Counted from the stretch's first letter, positions 1-5,187 are shown. The stretch is 5,567 bases of DNA from Chlorobium sp. (GCA_026193435.1 JAPHUN010000143.1:1-5567), one strand, 5' to 3'. Notes: a model not told the origin generated them from the letters alone. Program-made: numbers and translations.

Positions 1-213
1 GATGGTTACAGACGGGTCAGAATATGGGCCGCTGGTATCGTAAAGAGGGAAATATGAAAAATCAGCTCCATCCAGTGTATAGGTTTTTGACAGCTTGATT
101 CTCCGCATACCCACTTTGACGGGGTGTAGGGAGCCATCGATATAGATTTTTTCTGAATCCGGTCCGTAAAAGTTCTGTTCAGGACAAAAGAGGTTATCCG
201 GTGAAGTACTCAT
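1..213 (-). CDS. thiC: Phosphomethylpyrimidine synthase ThiC, N-terminal 71 residues (runs off the window)
   Basis: ThiC is a radical SAM [4Fe-4S] enzyme that converts aminoimidazole ribotide to hydroxymethylpyrimidine phosphate in cytoplasmic thiamin synthesis. Seen here: 71 codons from an ATG at 213-211, open to the window edge. The stretch from about residue 22 ([20 protein letters not shown]) and the later [15 protein letters not shown] match the ThiC N-terminal domain, where 'K-IYV-GS...VPMREI-L' and 'VYDTSGPYTDP' are typical. The catalytic core and the C-terminal CX2CX4C cluster motif lie outside the window. The start is supported by an in-frame TAA a few codons upstream with no other start between. 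There is no clear Shine-Dalgarno sequence. The TPP riboswitch in the leader independently supports the assignment and implies repression when thiamin pyrophosphate is plentiful. Confidence 0.93.
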   Translation of the reverse strand, partial: MSTSPDNLFCPEQNFYGPDSEKIYIDGSLHPVKVGMRRIKLSKTYTLDGADFSYFPLYDTSGPYSDPSVTI

Positions 214-286
214 GATTGTATACTGTATTTAACGCTAAAGGAAGGTGTTGTGCCGGATCAGGAGAGAGAAGCGTGGTGTCAACATG

Positions 287-380
287 CTTCATCTTTTCTT
301 GCGTCAGCATTACCTGCGCCAAGTTATAAGAGTTTATTCTCAGCCTGCGGACGTTGCCCGCCAAGCACCCCTAAGATGAT
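287..380 (-). promoter_or_regulatory. TPP riboswitch (thi box) in the thiC leader
   Basis: Reading the minus strand, all the hallmark blocks of the thiamin pyrophosphate aptamer occur in order. P1 is closed by TCATCTT (379-373) pairing with AAGATGA (295-289). Then come AGGGGTGC (372-365), a variable P3 stem GCGG/CCGC, the invariant GGCTGAGA (345-338), and the P4/P5 half with CAGGTAATGCTGACGCAAG, in which CAG/CTG closes the GTAATG bulge. The aptamer ends about 75 bases before the thiC ATG. I see no GC-rich hairpin with a T-tract in that leader, so the expression platform (terminator or translation block) is unclear. Confidence 0.93.
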
Positions 381-391
381 TTGCTGATTTT

Positions 392-420
392 ACGATAACC
401 AAAATCGGTCTGATTTGCAA
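392..420 (-). promoter_or_regulatory. Candidate sigma-70 promoter for the riboswitch-thiC transcript
   Basis: On the minus strand TTGCAA (420-415) is followed after 17 bases by TATCGT (397-392). Transcription would start near 385, just ahead of the P1 stem of the TPP aptamer, which is where a riboswitch leader should begin. The -10 box is only a partial match, so position is the main support. Confidence 0.5.
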
Positions 421-423
421 GCG

Positions 424-449
424 GATCTCTTTACGCTTGCAGAGAGATC
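424..449. other. Stem-loop between the divergent thiC and glsB-like genes
   Basis: GATCTCT (424-430) and AGAGATC (443-449) form a perfect 7-bp inverted repeat. One A-T and one G-T pair extend it inward. It lies just upstream of the thiC promoter and about 130 bases before the plus-strand gene. There is no T-tract on either side, so it is not an obvious terminator. An operator or RNA role is possible but unproven. Confidence 0.35.
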
Positions 450-482
450 GTCAGCAAAAATTCTCAGCTGATGGACGCCTTT

Positions 483-511
483 TCCATATTGGCCGAGAGG
501 GTAGTATATTG
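483..511 (+). promoter_or_regulatory. Candidate promoter of the glsB-like gene
   Basis: TTCCAT (483-488), a 17-base spacer and TATATT (506-511) are arranged as a sigma-70 promoter, giving a leader of about 60 bases. The -10 box is good and the -35 box is poor. Confidence 0.35.
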
Positions 512-562
512 GTAGTGTTGAGTGATGGCGTGTTTACGCTGAAAGTCAAGGATCGTAACCAA

Positions 563-571
563 AGGAGGAGG
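563..571 (+). promoter_or_regulatory. Very strong Shine-Dalgarno sequence
   Basis: AGGAGGAGG lies 5 bases before the ATG at 577 and could pair with the 16S rRNA tail in more than one register. It fixes the start of the 80-residue protein. It contrasts with the PucC-like and radical SAM genes, which have no recognisable Shine-Dalgarno sequence, and suggests high translation. Confidence 0.85.
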
Positions 572-576
572 AGCGT

Positions 577-819
577 ATGAGCCTGATTATTTTTCTCGCG
601 ATTGGCGCTGTAGCCGGATGGCTTGCCGGAAACATTATGAAAGGGGGAGGTTTCGGCCTGCCTGTAAACATTGTGGTGGGTATAGTCGGAGCTGTTATCG
701 GAGGGTTTCTTTTCGGTCTGTTGGGAATATCCGCAGGCGGATTGATCGGCTCACTGATTACTGCATTGGTCGGAGCGATTGTCTTGCTCTATATCGTTAG
801 CCTGATAAAGAAAGCCTGA
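577..819 (+). CDS. GlsB/YeaQ/YmgE family stress-response membrane protein
   Basis: An 80-residue, very hydrophobic and glycine-rich protein of the inner membrane. Three helices are visible: residues 2-20, 29-50 and 56-77. The opening 'GAVAGWLAGNIMKGGGFGLPVNIVVGIVGAVIGG' style, with a GxxxG-rich first helix and a short K-G-G-G turn, is the signature of the transglycosylase-associated (Transgly_assoc) family, and the length is normal for it. Members such as E. coli YeaQ and YmgE are linked to general stress responses (acid, osmotic, stationary phase). Their biochemistry is unknown and the 'transglycosylase' name is historical. The gene is probably transcribed alone: 121 bases separate it from the next gene, without a convincing terminator. 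Confidence 0.92.
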   Translation: MSLIIFLAIGAVAGWLAGNIMKGGGFGLPVNIVVGIVGAVIGGFLFGLLGISAGGLIGSLITALVGAIVLLYIVSLIKKA

Positions 820-940
820 CGGGTCACCACCTCGCCCGGGCGGAGTGAATTGCCATGAGTTCAGTTTAGAAAAGAGCTGTATTTGTGTAAATTACGCATC
901 TTGTTTTTTGGTCCGGGTGAATGATTTATCAGTCTAATTT

Positions 941-2290
941 ATGAGGCAGTTCAACCTTGTTCGTCTTGCGCTATTTCAGATGGGGTTCGGTATCATGCTC
1001 GGTTTCCTGCATGATACGCTTAACCGTGTCATGACCTCCGATCTCGGTATTTCTTCCACAATAGTTTTCGGTCTTATCAGCCTGAAAGAGCTGCTGGCCG
1101 TATTCGGTGTGAAGGTATGGGCCGGAAACATGTCCGACAAGTCACATATTTTCGGCTACAAACGATCTCCCTACATATTTCTCGGACTGATAAGCTGTGT
1201 GTTTTCGTTCATGCTCGCGCCGGCTGCGGCCTACGAAGTGACCATTGCGGGAGTCGGTATCGCGGAAATGATTCCCGCGATGCTGAGAGATGTCGGGTTA
1301 TTCAAGCTTGTTATTATTTTTCTTGTTTTCGGTTTCGGTCTACAGGTCGCCACGACCGCATACTATGCTCTTATAGCCGATTATGTCGGAGACAAGCATA
1401 TCGGGAAAGTGACCTCCGCAAGCTGGACATTGATGGTGCTGACGACAATTGTTTCCGCACGTATTGTCGGAACCTACCTTGACGTGTATTCACCTGAACG
1501 TCTGATAAACGTCGCATTTATCGGAGGGCTTATAGCGCTTGCTTTCGGGCTTTTTGCTTTTGTCGGGGTAGAAGAACGTAACAGGGTTGCCAAAAGGGGG
1601 AAAACAGAAGAATCGTTGTCTTTTAGCCAGTCAATTAAACTGCTGTATTCCTCGCCGAAAACGCTACTGTTCGCATTCTATATTTTCGTCGCTATTTTTG
1701 CGCTCTTTTCCTGTGAAATTGTTATGGAACCCTTCGGCGCGGACGTGTTCGGTATGCCTGTCGGAGTGACCACAAAACTGTTCAGGCCGACAATGGGTGG
1801 CATGCAGCTTGTCTTTATGCTGCTCGTAGGCTTTCTGCTTGACAGAATAGGTAAGAAAAGGGGCGCATTTATAGGAAACCTGTTTGGCATGGCGGGGTTT
1901 TCGATCATTATTTTTTCAGGATTCATGCTGGATGAGAACATTCTTCGTATCGGCCTTGTGACGGCAGGTATAGGACTTGGTGCCGCGAGTGTTTCCAATA
2001 TTACCATGATGATGACCATGACTGCGGGAAGAAGCGGAGTCTATATAGGTCTTTGGGGGACAGCCCAGAGTCTGGCGATGTTCATGGGGCACTTCGGAGC
2101 GGGTATTATTCGTGATGTCATCTATGCGTTTTCCGATAATTATATGTGGTCCTATGCGGCTATTTTCGGACTTGAAATACTTGCCTTCGGCGTGGCAAGT
2201 GTTCTGCTTCCGATGATATCCCAGGAGGATTTCGAGACTGAAAGCAAAGTAAAAATTGCCGAGGTGCTGGCGGCCTCCGGCGTTGATTAG
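941..2290 (+). CDS. BCH2/PucC-family major facilitator protein (putative bacteriochlorophyll delivery or assembly factor)
   Basis: A 449-residue protein with about twelve hydrophobic helices: residues 7-27, 41-60, 77-98, 119-145, 157-180, 188-210, 238-258, 284-303, 309-330, 335-358, 368-392 and 401-427. After helix 2 it has a modified facilitator motif A (GNMSDKSHIFGYKRSPYIFLG). Family-specific blocks are LFQMGFGIMLGFLHDTLNRVM near the start, EPFGADVFGMPVGVTT before helix 8 and GRSGVYIGLWGTAQ at helix 11. These match PucC, LhaA and the 'bacteriochlorophyll synthase 44.5 kDa chain' proteins of phototrophs. In purple bacteria these factors help light-harvesting complexes assemble. Green sulfur bacteria lack LH1/LH2, so a role in delivering bacteriochlorophyll to chlorosome, FMO or reaction centre is inference. 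A stop codon lies immediately before the ATG, so 941 is the earliest start. No Shine-Dalgarno sequence is seen. Confidence 0.9.
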   Translation: MRQFNLVRLALFQMGFGIMLGFLHDTLNRVMTSDLGISSTIVFGLISLKELLAVFGVKVWAGNMSDKSHIFGYKRSPYIFLGLISCVFSFMLAPAAAYEVTIAGVGIAEMIPAMLRDVGLFKLVIIFLVFGFGLQVATTAYYALIADYVGDKHIGKVTSASWTLMVLTTIVSARIVGTYLDVYSPERLINVAFIGGLIALAFGLFAFVGVEERNRVAKRGKTEESLSFSQSIKLLYSSPKTLLFAFYIFVAIFALFSCEIVMEPFGADVFGMPVGVTTKLFRPTMGGMQLVFMLLVGFLLDRIGKKRGAFIGNLFGMAGFSIIIFSGFMLDENILRIGLVTAGIGLGAASVSNITMMMTMTAGRSGVYIGLWGTAQSLAMFMGHFGAGIIRDVIYAFSDNYMWSYAAIFGLEILAFGVASVLLPMISQEDFETESKVKIAEVLAASGVD

Positions 2291-2328
2291 CGACAGGGGG
2301 TCGTCGGGCGCACCGTATCTGCGGCGTT

Positions 2329-2369
2329 GCGGAACACTCGCGGTAGTACACTACAGCTTCGTTTTCCGC
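2329..2369. repeat. GC-rich imperfect hairpin, probable dispersed intergenic repeat
   Basis: GCGGAA (2329-2334) pairs with TTCCGC (2364-2369), and GTAG (2344-2347) can pair with CTAC (2351-2354) near the apex. The surrounding block (about 2311-2460) is GC-rich and has no credible gene in either direction. A 101-codon minus-strand open frame over it overlaps the end of the PucC-like gene and has low-complexity, arginine/proline-rich content. I suspect a family of intergenic repeats, by general likeness to repeats in Chlorobiaceae genomes; this is from memory and needs a genome search. Confidence 0.45.
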
Positions 2370-2412
2370 GCCTTGCATCTCCGGCACGCCCAACGTCCCC
2401 TGCTTTTTGACA

Positions 2413-2440
2413 GTGACGGGCGACAAGTAACGAGTGACAG
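2413..2440. repeat. Degenerate heptamer tandem array, four units
   Basis: Four consecutive 7-mers read GTGACGG, GCGACAA, GTAACGA and GTGACAG, consensus GTGACRR. They lie within the non-coding DNA behind the PucC-like gene. Short heptamer arrays of this kind are polymorphic, mobile-like intergenic repeats in several bacterial groups. Confidence 0.6.
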
Positions 2441-2466
2441 GAAAAGCTGAGGGATGCCGCATCAAT

Positions 2467-2490
2467 CCTGTGTAATAATTTTTACACAGG
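2467..2490. terminator. Perfect 9-bp stem-loop, possible terminator or operator
   Basis: CCTGTGTAA (2467-2475) and TTACACAGG (2482-2490) form a perfect 9-bp stem with a 6-base loop. ATGCC (2454-2458) and GGCAT (2492-2496) can add an outer stem across an asymmetric internal loop. A short T5 run follows at 2499-2503 on the plus strand, 8 bases past the stem, so an intrinsic terminator for plus-strand transcripts is possible but imperfect. The perfect dyad could equally be a protein binding site for the downstream gene. Confidence 0.5.
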
Positions 2491-2551
2491 GGGCATGACT
2501 TTTTGTTGGATACGACATCATAGCATAGAGCTTGTTGGTACGAAAATAGTT

Positions 2552-2583
2552 CAACAACTCAACAGTTTAACAACTCAACAGTT
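2552..2583. repeat. Octamer tandem array (two perfect 16-bp units) at the radical SAM start
   Basis: Four octamers CAACAACT, CAACAGTT, TAACAACT, CAACAGTT follow one another. From 2553, AACAACTCAACAGTTT is repeated perfectly and immediately (2553-2568, 2569-2584). The array ends four bases before the ATG at 2588 and occupies the place where a Shine-Dalgarno sequence would be. In the longer open frame it would encode a low-complexity QQLNSLTTQQF stretch, which argues against the upstream start. Confidence 0.85.
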
Positions 2584-2587
2584 TTTT

Positions 2588-3532
2588 ATGCAACACGTTT
2601 TCGGACCGGTATCCTCCAAACGGCTCGGGCAGTCTCTCGGCGTCGATGTGCTGCCGCCGAAAAGCTGTACCTGGAACTGTATTTACTGTCAGCTCGGGAA
2701 AACCGGAGAGTATGTGACGGAACGCCGAGAGTTTTATCCCCGTGAAGAGATCCTTGAAGAAATCAGACAGGCAGTTGAAGATTCTGCTGCGGTTGACTGG
2801 ATAACCTTTGTCGGTTCCGGTGAAACAACGCTGTATAAAGGGATCGGCTGGTTGATCAGGGAGACCAGGAAGGTGACCTCGATCCCTATAGCTGTAATCA
2901 CCAACGGATCTTTGCTCTCCGAAGAGGATGTACGCGAGGAACTGCTCGAAGCCGACGCCGTGCTGCCCTCCCTGAACGCCGGTTCTCCAGAGCTGTTCGA
3001 CCGCATCGACCGCCCCTGTCCCGGTTTCACCTACGAACGGCATATCGAGGGACTCGTAGAGTTCCGCAAGGTGTATCGCGGCATGCTCTGGGTCGAAGTC
3101 ATGCTGATCGCCGGTGTAAACGATACTGCTGAAGCCCTGCAGGATATAGCATCCGCTCTTGAAAAGGTCAGACCTGATACTGTGCACCTTGTGCTTCCTA
3201 CCCGGCCTTCAACCGAGTCTGATGTTCGACTTCCTGCTGAAGAGGGTCTTGCAAGGGCGCGCCTTGTCCTGTCACAGGTGGCGACAGTCGTTCATCCGGT
3301 AAAAGGGAGTATGAATCTCAAAAATACCGCCGATATTATCGAAACGGTAACTGCTATCACCAGACGGCACCCGCTACAGGATCGCGAACTTCGTCATGCT
3401 CTGGATGAACTCATTCCTGACGAACCTGATCAGGTCGAACGCCTGATAGTGCGACTGCTTGGGTCAGGGAAGTTTAAAACGGTAACGCTACAGGATGGAG
3501 AAATCTATTGGGTGCCTGCATCAGATGCGTGA
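2588..3532 (+). CDS. Radical SAM protein of the COG0731 type (wyosine-synthase-like, function unknown in bacteria)
   Basis: A 314-residue cytoplasmic protein. CTWNCIYC at residues 27-34 is the CX3CX2C motif that binds the [4Fe-4S] cluster and SAM. FVGSGETTL, about 50 residues later, is the SAM-contacting 'GGE' strand, with T where many relatives have GEPTL. AVITNGSLL is the next barrel strand. VHLVLPTRPS and the HPVKGSMNLKNT region complete the barrel. The last ~65 residues (from RRHPLQDRELRHALDELIPD) look like a winged-helix domain. COG0731 members resemble archaeal Taw1, but bacterial ones have no established reaction. The frame is open from an ATG at 2495. I prefer 2588 because MQHVFGPVSSKRLGQSLGVD is the usual family N-terminus and the extra 31 residues are repeat-derived. 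No Shine-Dalgarno sequence precedes it. Confidence 0.88.
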   Translation: MQHVFGPVSSKRLGQSLGVDVLPPKSCTWNCIYCQLGKTGEYVTERREFYPREEILEEIRQAVEDSAAVDWITFVGSGETTLYKGIGWLIRETRKVTSIPIAVITNGSLLSEEDVREELLEADAVLPSLNAGSPELFDRIDRPCPGFTYERHIEGLVEFRKVYRGMLWVEVMLIAGVNDTAEALQDIASALEKVRPDTVHLVLPTRPSTESDVRLPAEEGLARARLVLSQVATVVHPVKGSMNLKNTADIIETVTAITRRHPLQDRELRHALDELIPDEPDQVERLIVRLLGSGKFKTVTLQDGEIYWVPASDA

Positions 3533-3683
3533 CCGGATATCGGACGGGGTTTCCCACAGGTGTTGTTTATCGGCCTCTCTTACCGGTAGAGTGTGGCCTG
3601 AGACAGCGCGGACAGAGCGCAGAATCTGGAGCGCTCATGAGGATTTTGAGCTTCGTCCAGCGAAGAATTCGGGATGCGGGACA

Positions 3684-3708
3684 ATGCAAGAGAAGAGTTC
3701 TTGTGCAT
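3684..3708 (-). terminator. Hairpin directly after the 33-residue minus-strand gene
   Basis: On the minus strand ATGCACAAGA (3708-3699) can pair with TCTTGCAT (3691-3684), leaving a 2-base bulge, and it starts 3 bases after the TAG. No T-run follows, so it would be a weak or factor-dependent terminator. It may also serve the converging radical SAM gene. The rest of 3533-3711 shows only a 5-bp hairpin (3651-3665) and no credible gene. Confidence 0.35.
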
Positions 3709-3711
3709 ATC

Positions 3712-3813
3712 CTATTTCTGTTTGGTCAGGGCCCAGAGAATTCCAAATACAACAAACACCAGTATAAAAGCACCGGCTTCCATTACCATTGGATAGTTTT
3801 CAAATACAGTCAT
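3712..3813 (-). CDS. 33-residue single-pass membrane protein, unrecognised (faintly CcoQ/FixQ-like)
   Basis: ATG at 3813-3811 to TAG at 3714-3712. An acidic N-terminus (MTVFENYPMVMEAG) is followed by one hydrophobic helix, about residues 14-29 (AFILVFVVFGILWALT), and a basic KQK tail. This predicts N-outside, C-inside topology. The only upstream signal is a weak GAGAG ahead of the ATG, but a near-consensus promoter lies about 50 bases upstream, which makes an accidental frame unlikely. The hydrophobic core ending in 'GILWAL-K-K' recalls the small CcoQ/FixQ subunit of cbb3 oxidases ('GVVWWAF...K'). That likeness is generic for tiny membrane proteins, and no oxidase genes are in view. It could also be a small subunit of another membrane complex. 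Confidence 0.7.
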   Translation of the reverse strand: MTVFENYPMVMEAGAFILVFVVFGILWALTKQK

Positions 3814-3862
3814 GTTCTCTCGTTCAGAAAATATTAGGGGATGGGAGAAATCGTTTGCTTAA

Positions 3863-3891
3863 AATATAACATTTCAGCAATACTTCGTCAA
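3863..3891 (-). promoter_or_regulatory. Near-consensus sigma-70 promoter of the 33-residue gene
   Basis: On the minus strand TTGACG (3891-3886), exactly 17 bases, then TATATT (3868-3863): five of six matches in each box with ideal spacing. Transcription would start near 3856, giving a leader of about 43 bases to the ATG at 3813. This is the best promoter in the window. Confidence 0.75.
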
Positions 3892-3931
3892 GTGACCCAT
3901 TACTGTTTTTTTTGAGTACAGTTACGCATTT

Positions 3932-4066
3932 TCAATGTATCCGCAGATAGTGCGTTTTTTTCTTCTTTGCGGCTATTATTTTCATTTCATTGGCCATCGT
4001 ATGGTGAAATACTTCGTGCAGGAAGTCGCATTCAATCTGCCATAACGGTAAGCTTTTTTGTCTCAT
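3932..4066 (-). CDS. Possible 44-residue protein, unrecognised
   Basis: The ATG at 4066 opens 44 codons ending in TGA at 3934-3932. The product is polar and basic towards the end (…IIAAKKKKTHYLRIH), with histidines and no membrane helix. There is no Shine-Dalgarno sequence, and a 36-codon plus-strand frame overlaps it (3935-4045). It lies upstream of the promoter of the 33-residue gene. The otherwise AT-rich 3892-4160 stretch has no other gene candidate I would defend. Confidence 0.2.
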   Translation of the reverse strand: MRQKSLPLWQIECDFLHEVFHHTMANEMKIIAAKKKKTHYLRIH

Positions 4067-4167
4067 TTTGATGTTTACGGATATCGATAGTGCGACAGAA
4101 ATCGCATGTTTACCTGTTGCAGAACGGAATGAACCGCTTTTTCCCTTTTTTTATGAGTGGTTTACGA

Positions 4168-4177
4168 TTGGTATACT
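4168..4177 (+). promoter_or_regulatory. Extended -10 promoter of small membrane protein gene 1
   Basis: TTGGTATACT contains TG-G-TATACT, an extended -10 element with a five-of-six -10 box. The same TTGGTA-led element precedes the paralogous gene (5244-5253) at a similar distance from its ATG, which supports it. No good -35 box is seen, as extended -10 promoters allow. Start expected near 4184. A second reading (TTTACG 4161-4166, 17 bases, TGTAAT 4184-4189) is also possible. Confidence 0.5.
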
Positions 4178-4189
4178 ATTTGCTGTAAT

Positions 4190-4223
4190 AGTAATGTAAG
4201 AGGCGTGAAGCACTAACATTACT
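4190..4223 (+). promoter_or_regulatory. Conserved inverted repeat before small membrane protein gene 1
   Basis: AGTAATGT (4190-4197) and ACATTACT (4216-4223) are perfect inverted repeats around an 18-base centre holding a small GTG/CAC stem (4205-4207, 4211-4213) and a TA next to the right arm. Exactly 9 bases separate the right arm from the ATG, as in the paralogue, whose arms differ by one compensated pair. It would lie at the very 5' end of the mRNA, so either an RNA hairpin or a DNA operator fits. Confidence 0.65.
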
Positions 4224-4232
4224 CCCACGACA

Positions 4233-4394
4233 ATGATCGATACCATATCCTCTGTTATCATGAGTTCCCTGCTATTGGGTGCACATTACAGCTTTCTCAA
4301 CAGGCTGAGTAAAAAAGTCTCTCTGTCGGTTCTTCTTGTGCGGCTCGGGATAGTGGCGTTCCTGATTTATTCCGAAATAGTTGTCTGGTTTTGA
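4233..4394 (+). CDS. Small two-helix membrane protein, copy 1 (53 residues), unrecognised family
   Basis: The ATG at 4233 gives 53 residues to a TGA. Helix 1 spans about residues 4-22 (TISSVIMSSLLLGAHYSFL), a basic loop NRLSKK follows, and helix 2 covers 31-53 with GIVAFLIYS. The basic loop predicts both ends outside and the loop in the cytoplasm. Aligned without gaps with the 51-residue protein at 5304, 21 of 51 positions are identical. Shared blocks are MI, SSV, SLL, G-H-x-SF (residues 16-21), K28, G39 and FLIYS (43-47). A conserved histidine inside helix 1 suggests more than a passive anchor, perhaps ligand or cofactor contact (inference). There is no Shine-Dalgarno sequence; the start is supported by identical upstream spacing in both copies. 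I do not recognise the family. Confidence 0.78.
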   Translation: MIDTISSVIMSSLLLGAHYSFLNRLSKKVSLSVLLVRLGIVAFLIYSEIVVWF

Positions 4395-4407
4395 CGGCGA
4401 GTAGTCG

Positions 4408-4462
4408 AAAAAAAACAATTCATTCACTGAATAAAAAGAAACTTTTTCCTCCCGTGAATGAA
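4408..4462 (-). terminator. Intrinsic terminator of the broken lipoprotein gene
   Basis: On the minus strand TTCATTCAC (4462-4454) pairs perfectly with GTGAATGAA (4427-4419). A nested 6-bp stem AAAAAG/CTTTTT (4447-4442, 4438-4433) lies inside, and TTG plus eight T's (4415-4408) follow. Stem plus T8 is a clear rho-independent signal, 48 bases after the final TAA. The hairpin also lies 25 bases past the converging gene ending at 4394 and may help stop it, though the plus strand lacks a T-tract. Confidence 0.78.
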
Positions 4463-4509
4463 CTGGTCAGACTGTCTGCTCCTGATTTCAGAAACCAGGA
4501 ACCGGTTAT

Positions 4510-4722
4510 TTATTTGTACTTTTTGTACTTAGAATTGTCATCGTTCTCTTTATACTTCTTGTCATCATATTTTTTGTATTTCTTGTTCTTCCCATCTTTG
4601 TAGTATTTATCATCTTTCTGATGATGGTAGTCTCTGTCGTATCTTCTGTGATCATTGTCACGCCATTAGGGGGCGCAGCTTGAGATAACTATAAGCATCG
4701 CCAATGCCATAACTTTTTTCAT
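4510..4722 (-). pseudogene. Small Lys/Tyr/Asp-rich lipoprotein gene interrupted by an in-frame TAA
   Basis: The ATG at 4722 is preceded by AGGAGG (4733-4728), 5 bases away. Residues 1-18 (MKKVMALAMLIVISSCAP) form a lipoprotein signal with lipobox I-S-S-C, cysteine 16. Codon 19 is TAA (4668-4666). The same frame then runs 51 more codons to TAA at 4512-4510, very rich in K, Y and D with short KKY/DDK-like repeats. The start, ribosome binding site, signal peptide, tail and terminator are all intact, so one nonsense change (for example from CAA, AAA or GAA) is the simplest explanation. A stretch of five C's (minus strand) precedes the TAA, so a frameshift or read error is an alternative. Shifting frame there gives a threonine/methionine-rich sequence that looks less natural. 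The intact product would be a small basic lipoprotein; its role is unknown. Confidence 0.72.
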
Positions 4723-4739
4723 GGTATCCTCCTCTTGAT

Positions 4740-5140
4740 TCATACACCTCGTTGTCATCATCTTTTTCAGCATCACCTCTGTTCCTGCACTTTTTTTACT
4801 TGCACATACTTTTTAAAACAAATGATAGTGCCCGTTGGTTCCATGCAGTCTGTGCTGACGGGCTTACAGTGTCATTCACGTCGTAGAAAAATGACGACCG
4901 CTCGATGTGAAAATTCCATCACAGGAGTGCTCAGCACGGATTGTCCACACGTGTTGTAAGGCCTGTTTAAAAGGACTCTCCATAGGGGTTTCAAGCAAAC
5001 TGAGCCGACGTGAAACTGAGAAGCACAGGCTCTCAGAAATGCTCGGTGTATGGAAAGCCGGAGTGCTTTCGGCCAGCCGGTACACGCATTCTTTTGGATG
5101 GGAGCGGGAGATCTCAGAGTGATTGCCTGATGGGCTCAAA
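4740..5140. other. 400-base stretch without a convincing gene
   Basis: The longest frames here overlap each other on opposite strands: plus 4907-5122 with a GTG start, minus 5139-4876 with a TTG start. Neither has a Shine-Dalgarno sequence or a recognisable product. Seen within: the upstream region of the lipoprotein gene, a 6-bp stem CTGAGA/TCTCAG (5016-5021, 5031-5036), and a direct repeat AAACTGAG (4997-5004, 5013-5020). Decayed coding DNA or an untranslated RNA cannot be excluded. Confidence 0.5.
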
Positions 5141-5187
5141 ATGAAACAGATGAATAGAGTAGATAGTGATACAGTTGTTTCATATAT

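Noticed and set aside
2467..2490. CrtJ/PpsR (TGT-N12-ACA), CRP or TyrR type operator
   Set aside because: The symmetric TGT/ACA spacing is 10 or 14, not 12. The CRP TGTGA-N6-TCACA and TyrR TGTAAA-N6-TTTACA patterns do not fit either.
2567..3187. 206-codon minus-strand frame
   Set aside because: Antisense shadow of the radical SAM gene, with no start signal and no recognisable product.
3567..3638. 23-codon minus-strand frame with a CPRC motif
   Set aside because: Too short, no ribosome binding site, and a single CxxC is not enough for a zinc ribbon.
3508..3837. Two overlapping plus-strand frames of about 90-109 codons after the radical SAM gene
   Set aside because: They start inside the radical SAM gene, have no ribosome binding site, and overlap the well-supported 33-residue minus-strand gene.
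3935..4045. 36-codon plus-strand frame (MYPQIVRFFLLCG…)
   Set aside because: No start signal or homology, opposite an equally weak minus-strand frame. AT-rich DNA readily gives such frames.
4129..4188. 19-codon phenylalanine-rich frame (MNRFFPFFM…) as a possible leader peptide
   Set aside because: It lies largely upstream of the proposed start site near 4184 and there is no T-tract attenuator after the hairpin.
4391..4603. 70-codon plus-strand frame, hydrophobic, rich in L/F/Y
   Set aside because: It is the antisense of the K/Y/D-rich lipoprotein tail, which has the ribosome binding site, signal peptide and terminator. The hydrophobicity follows from the complement of AAA/TAC codons.
4821..4959. 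Possible degraded third copy of the small membrane protein (MIVPVGSM…GLQCHS)
   Set aside because: It shares MI, G and HS with the twins only if offsets are allowed, is not hydrophobic, and lacks the upstream hairpin and promoter. Likely coincidence.
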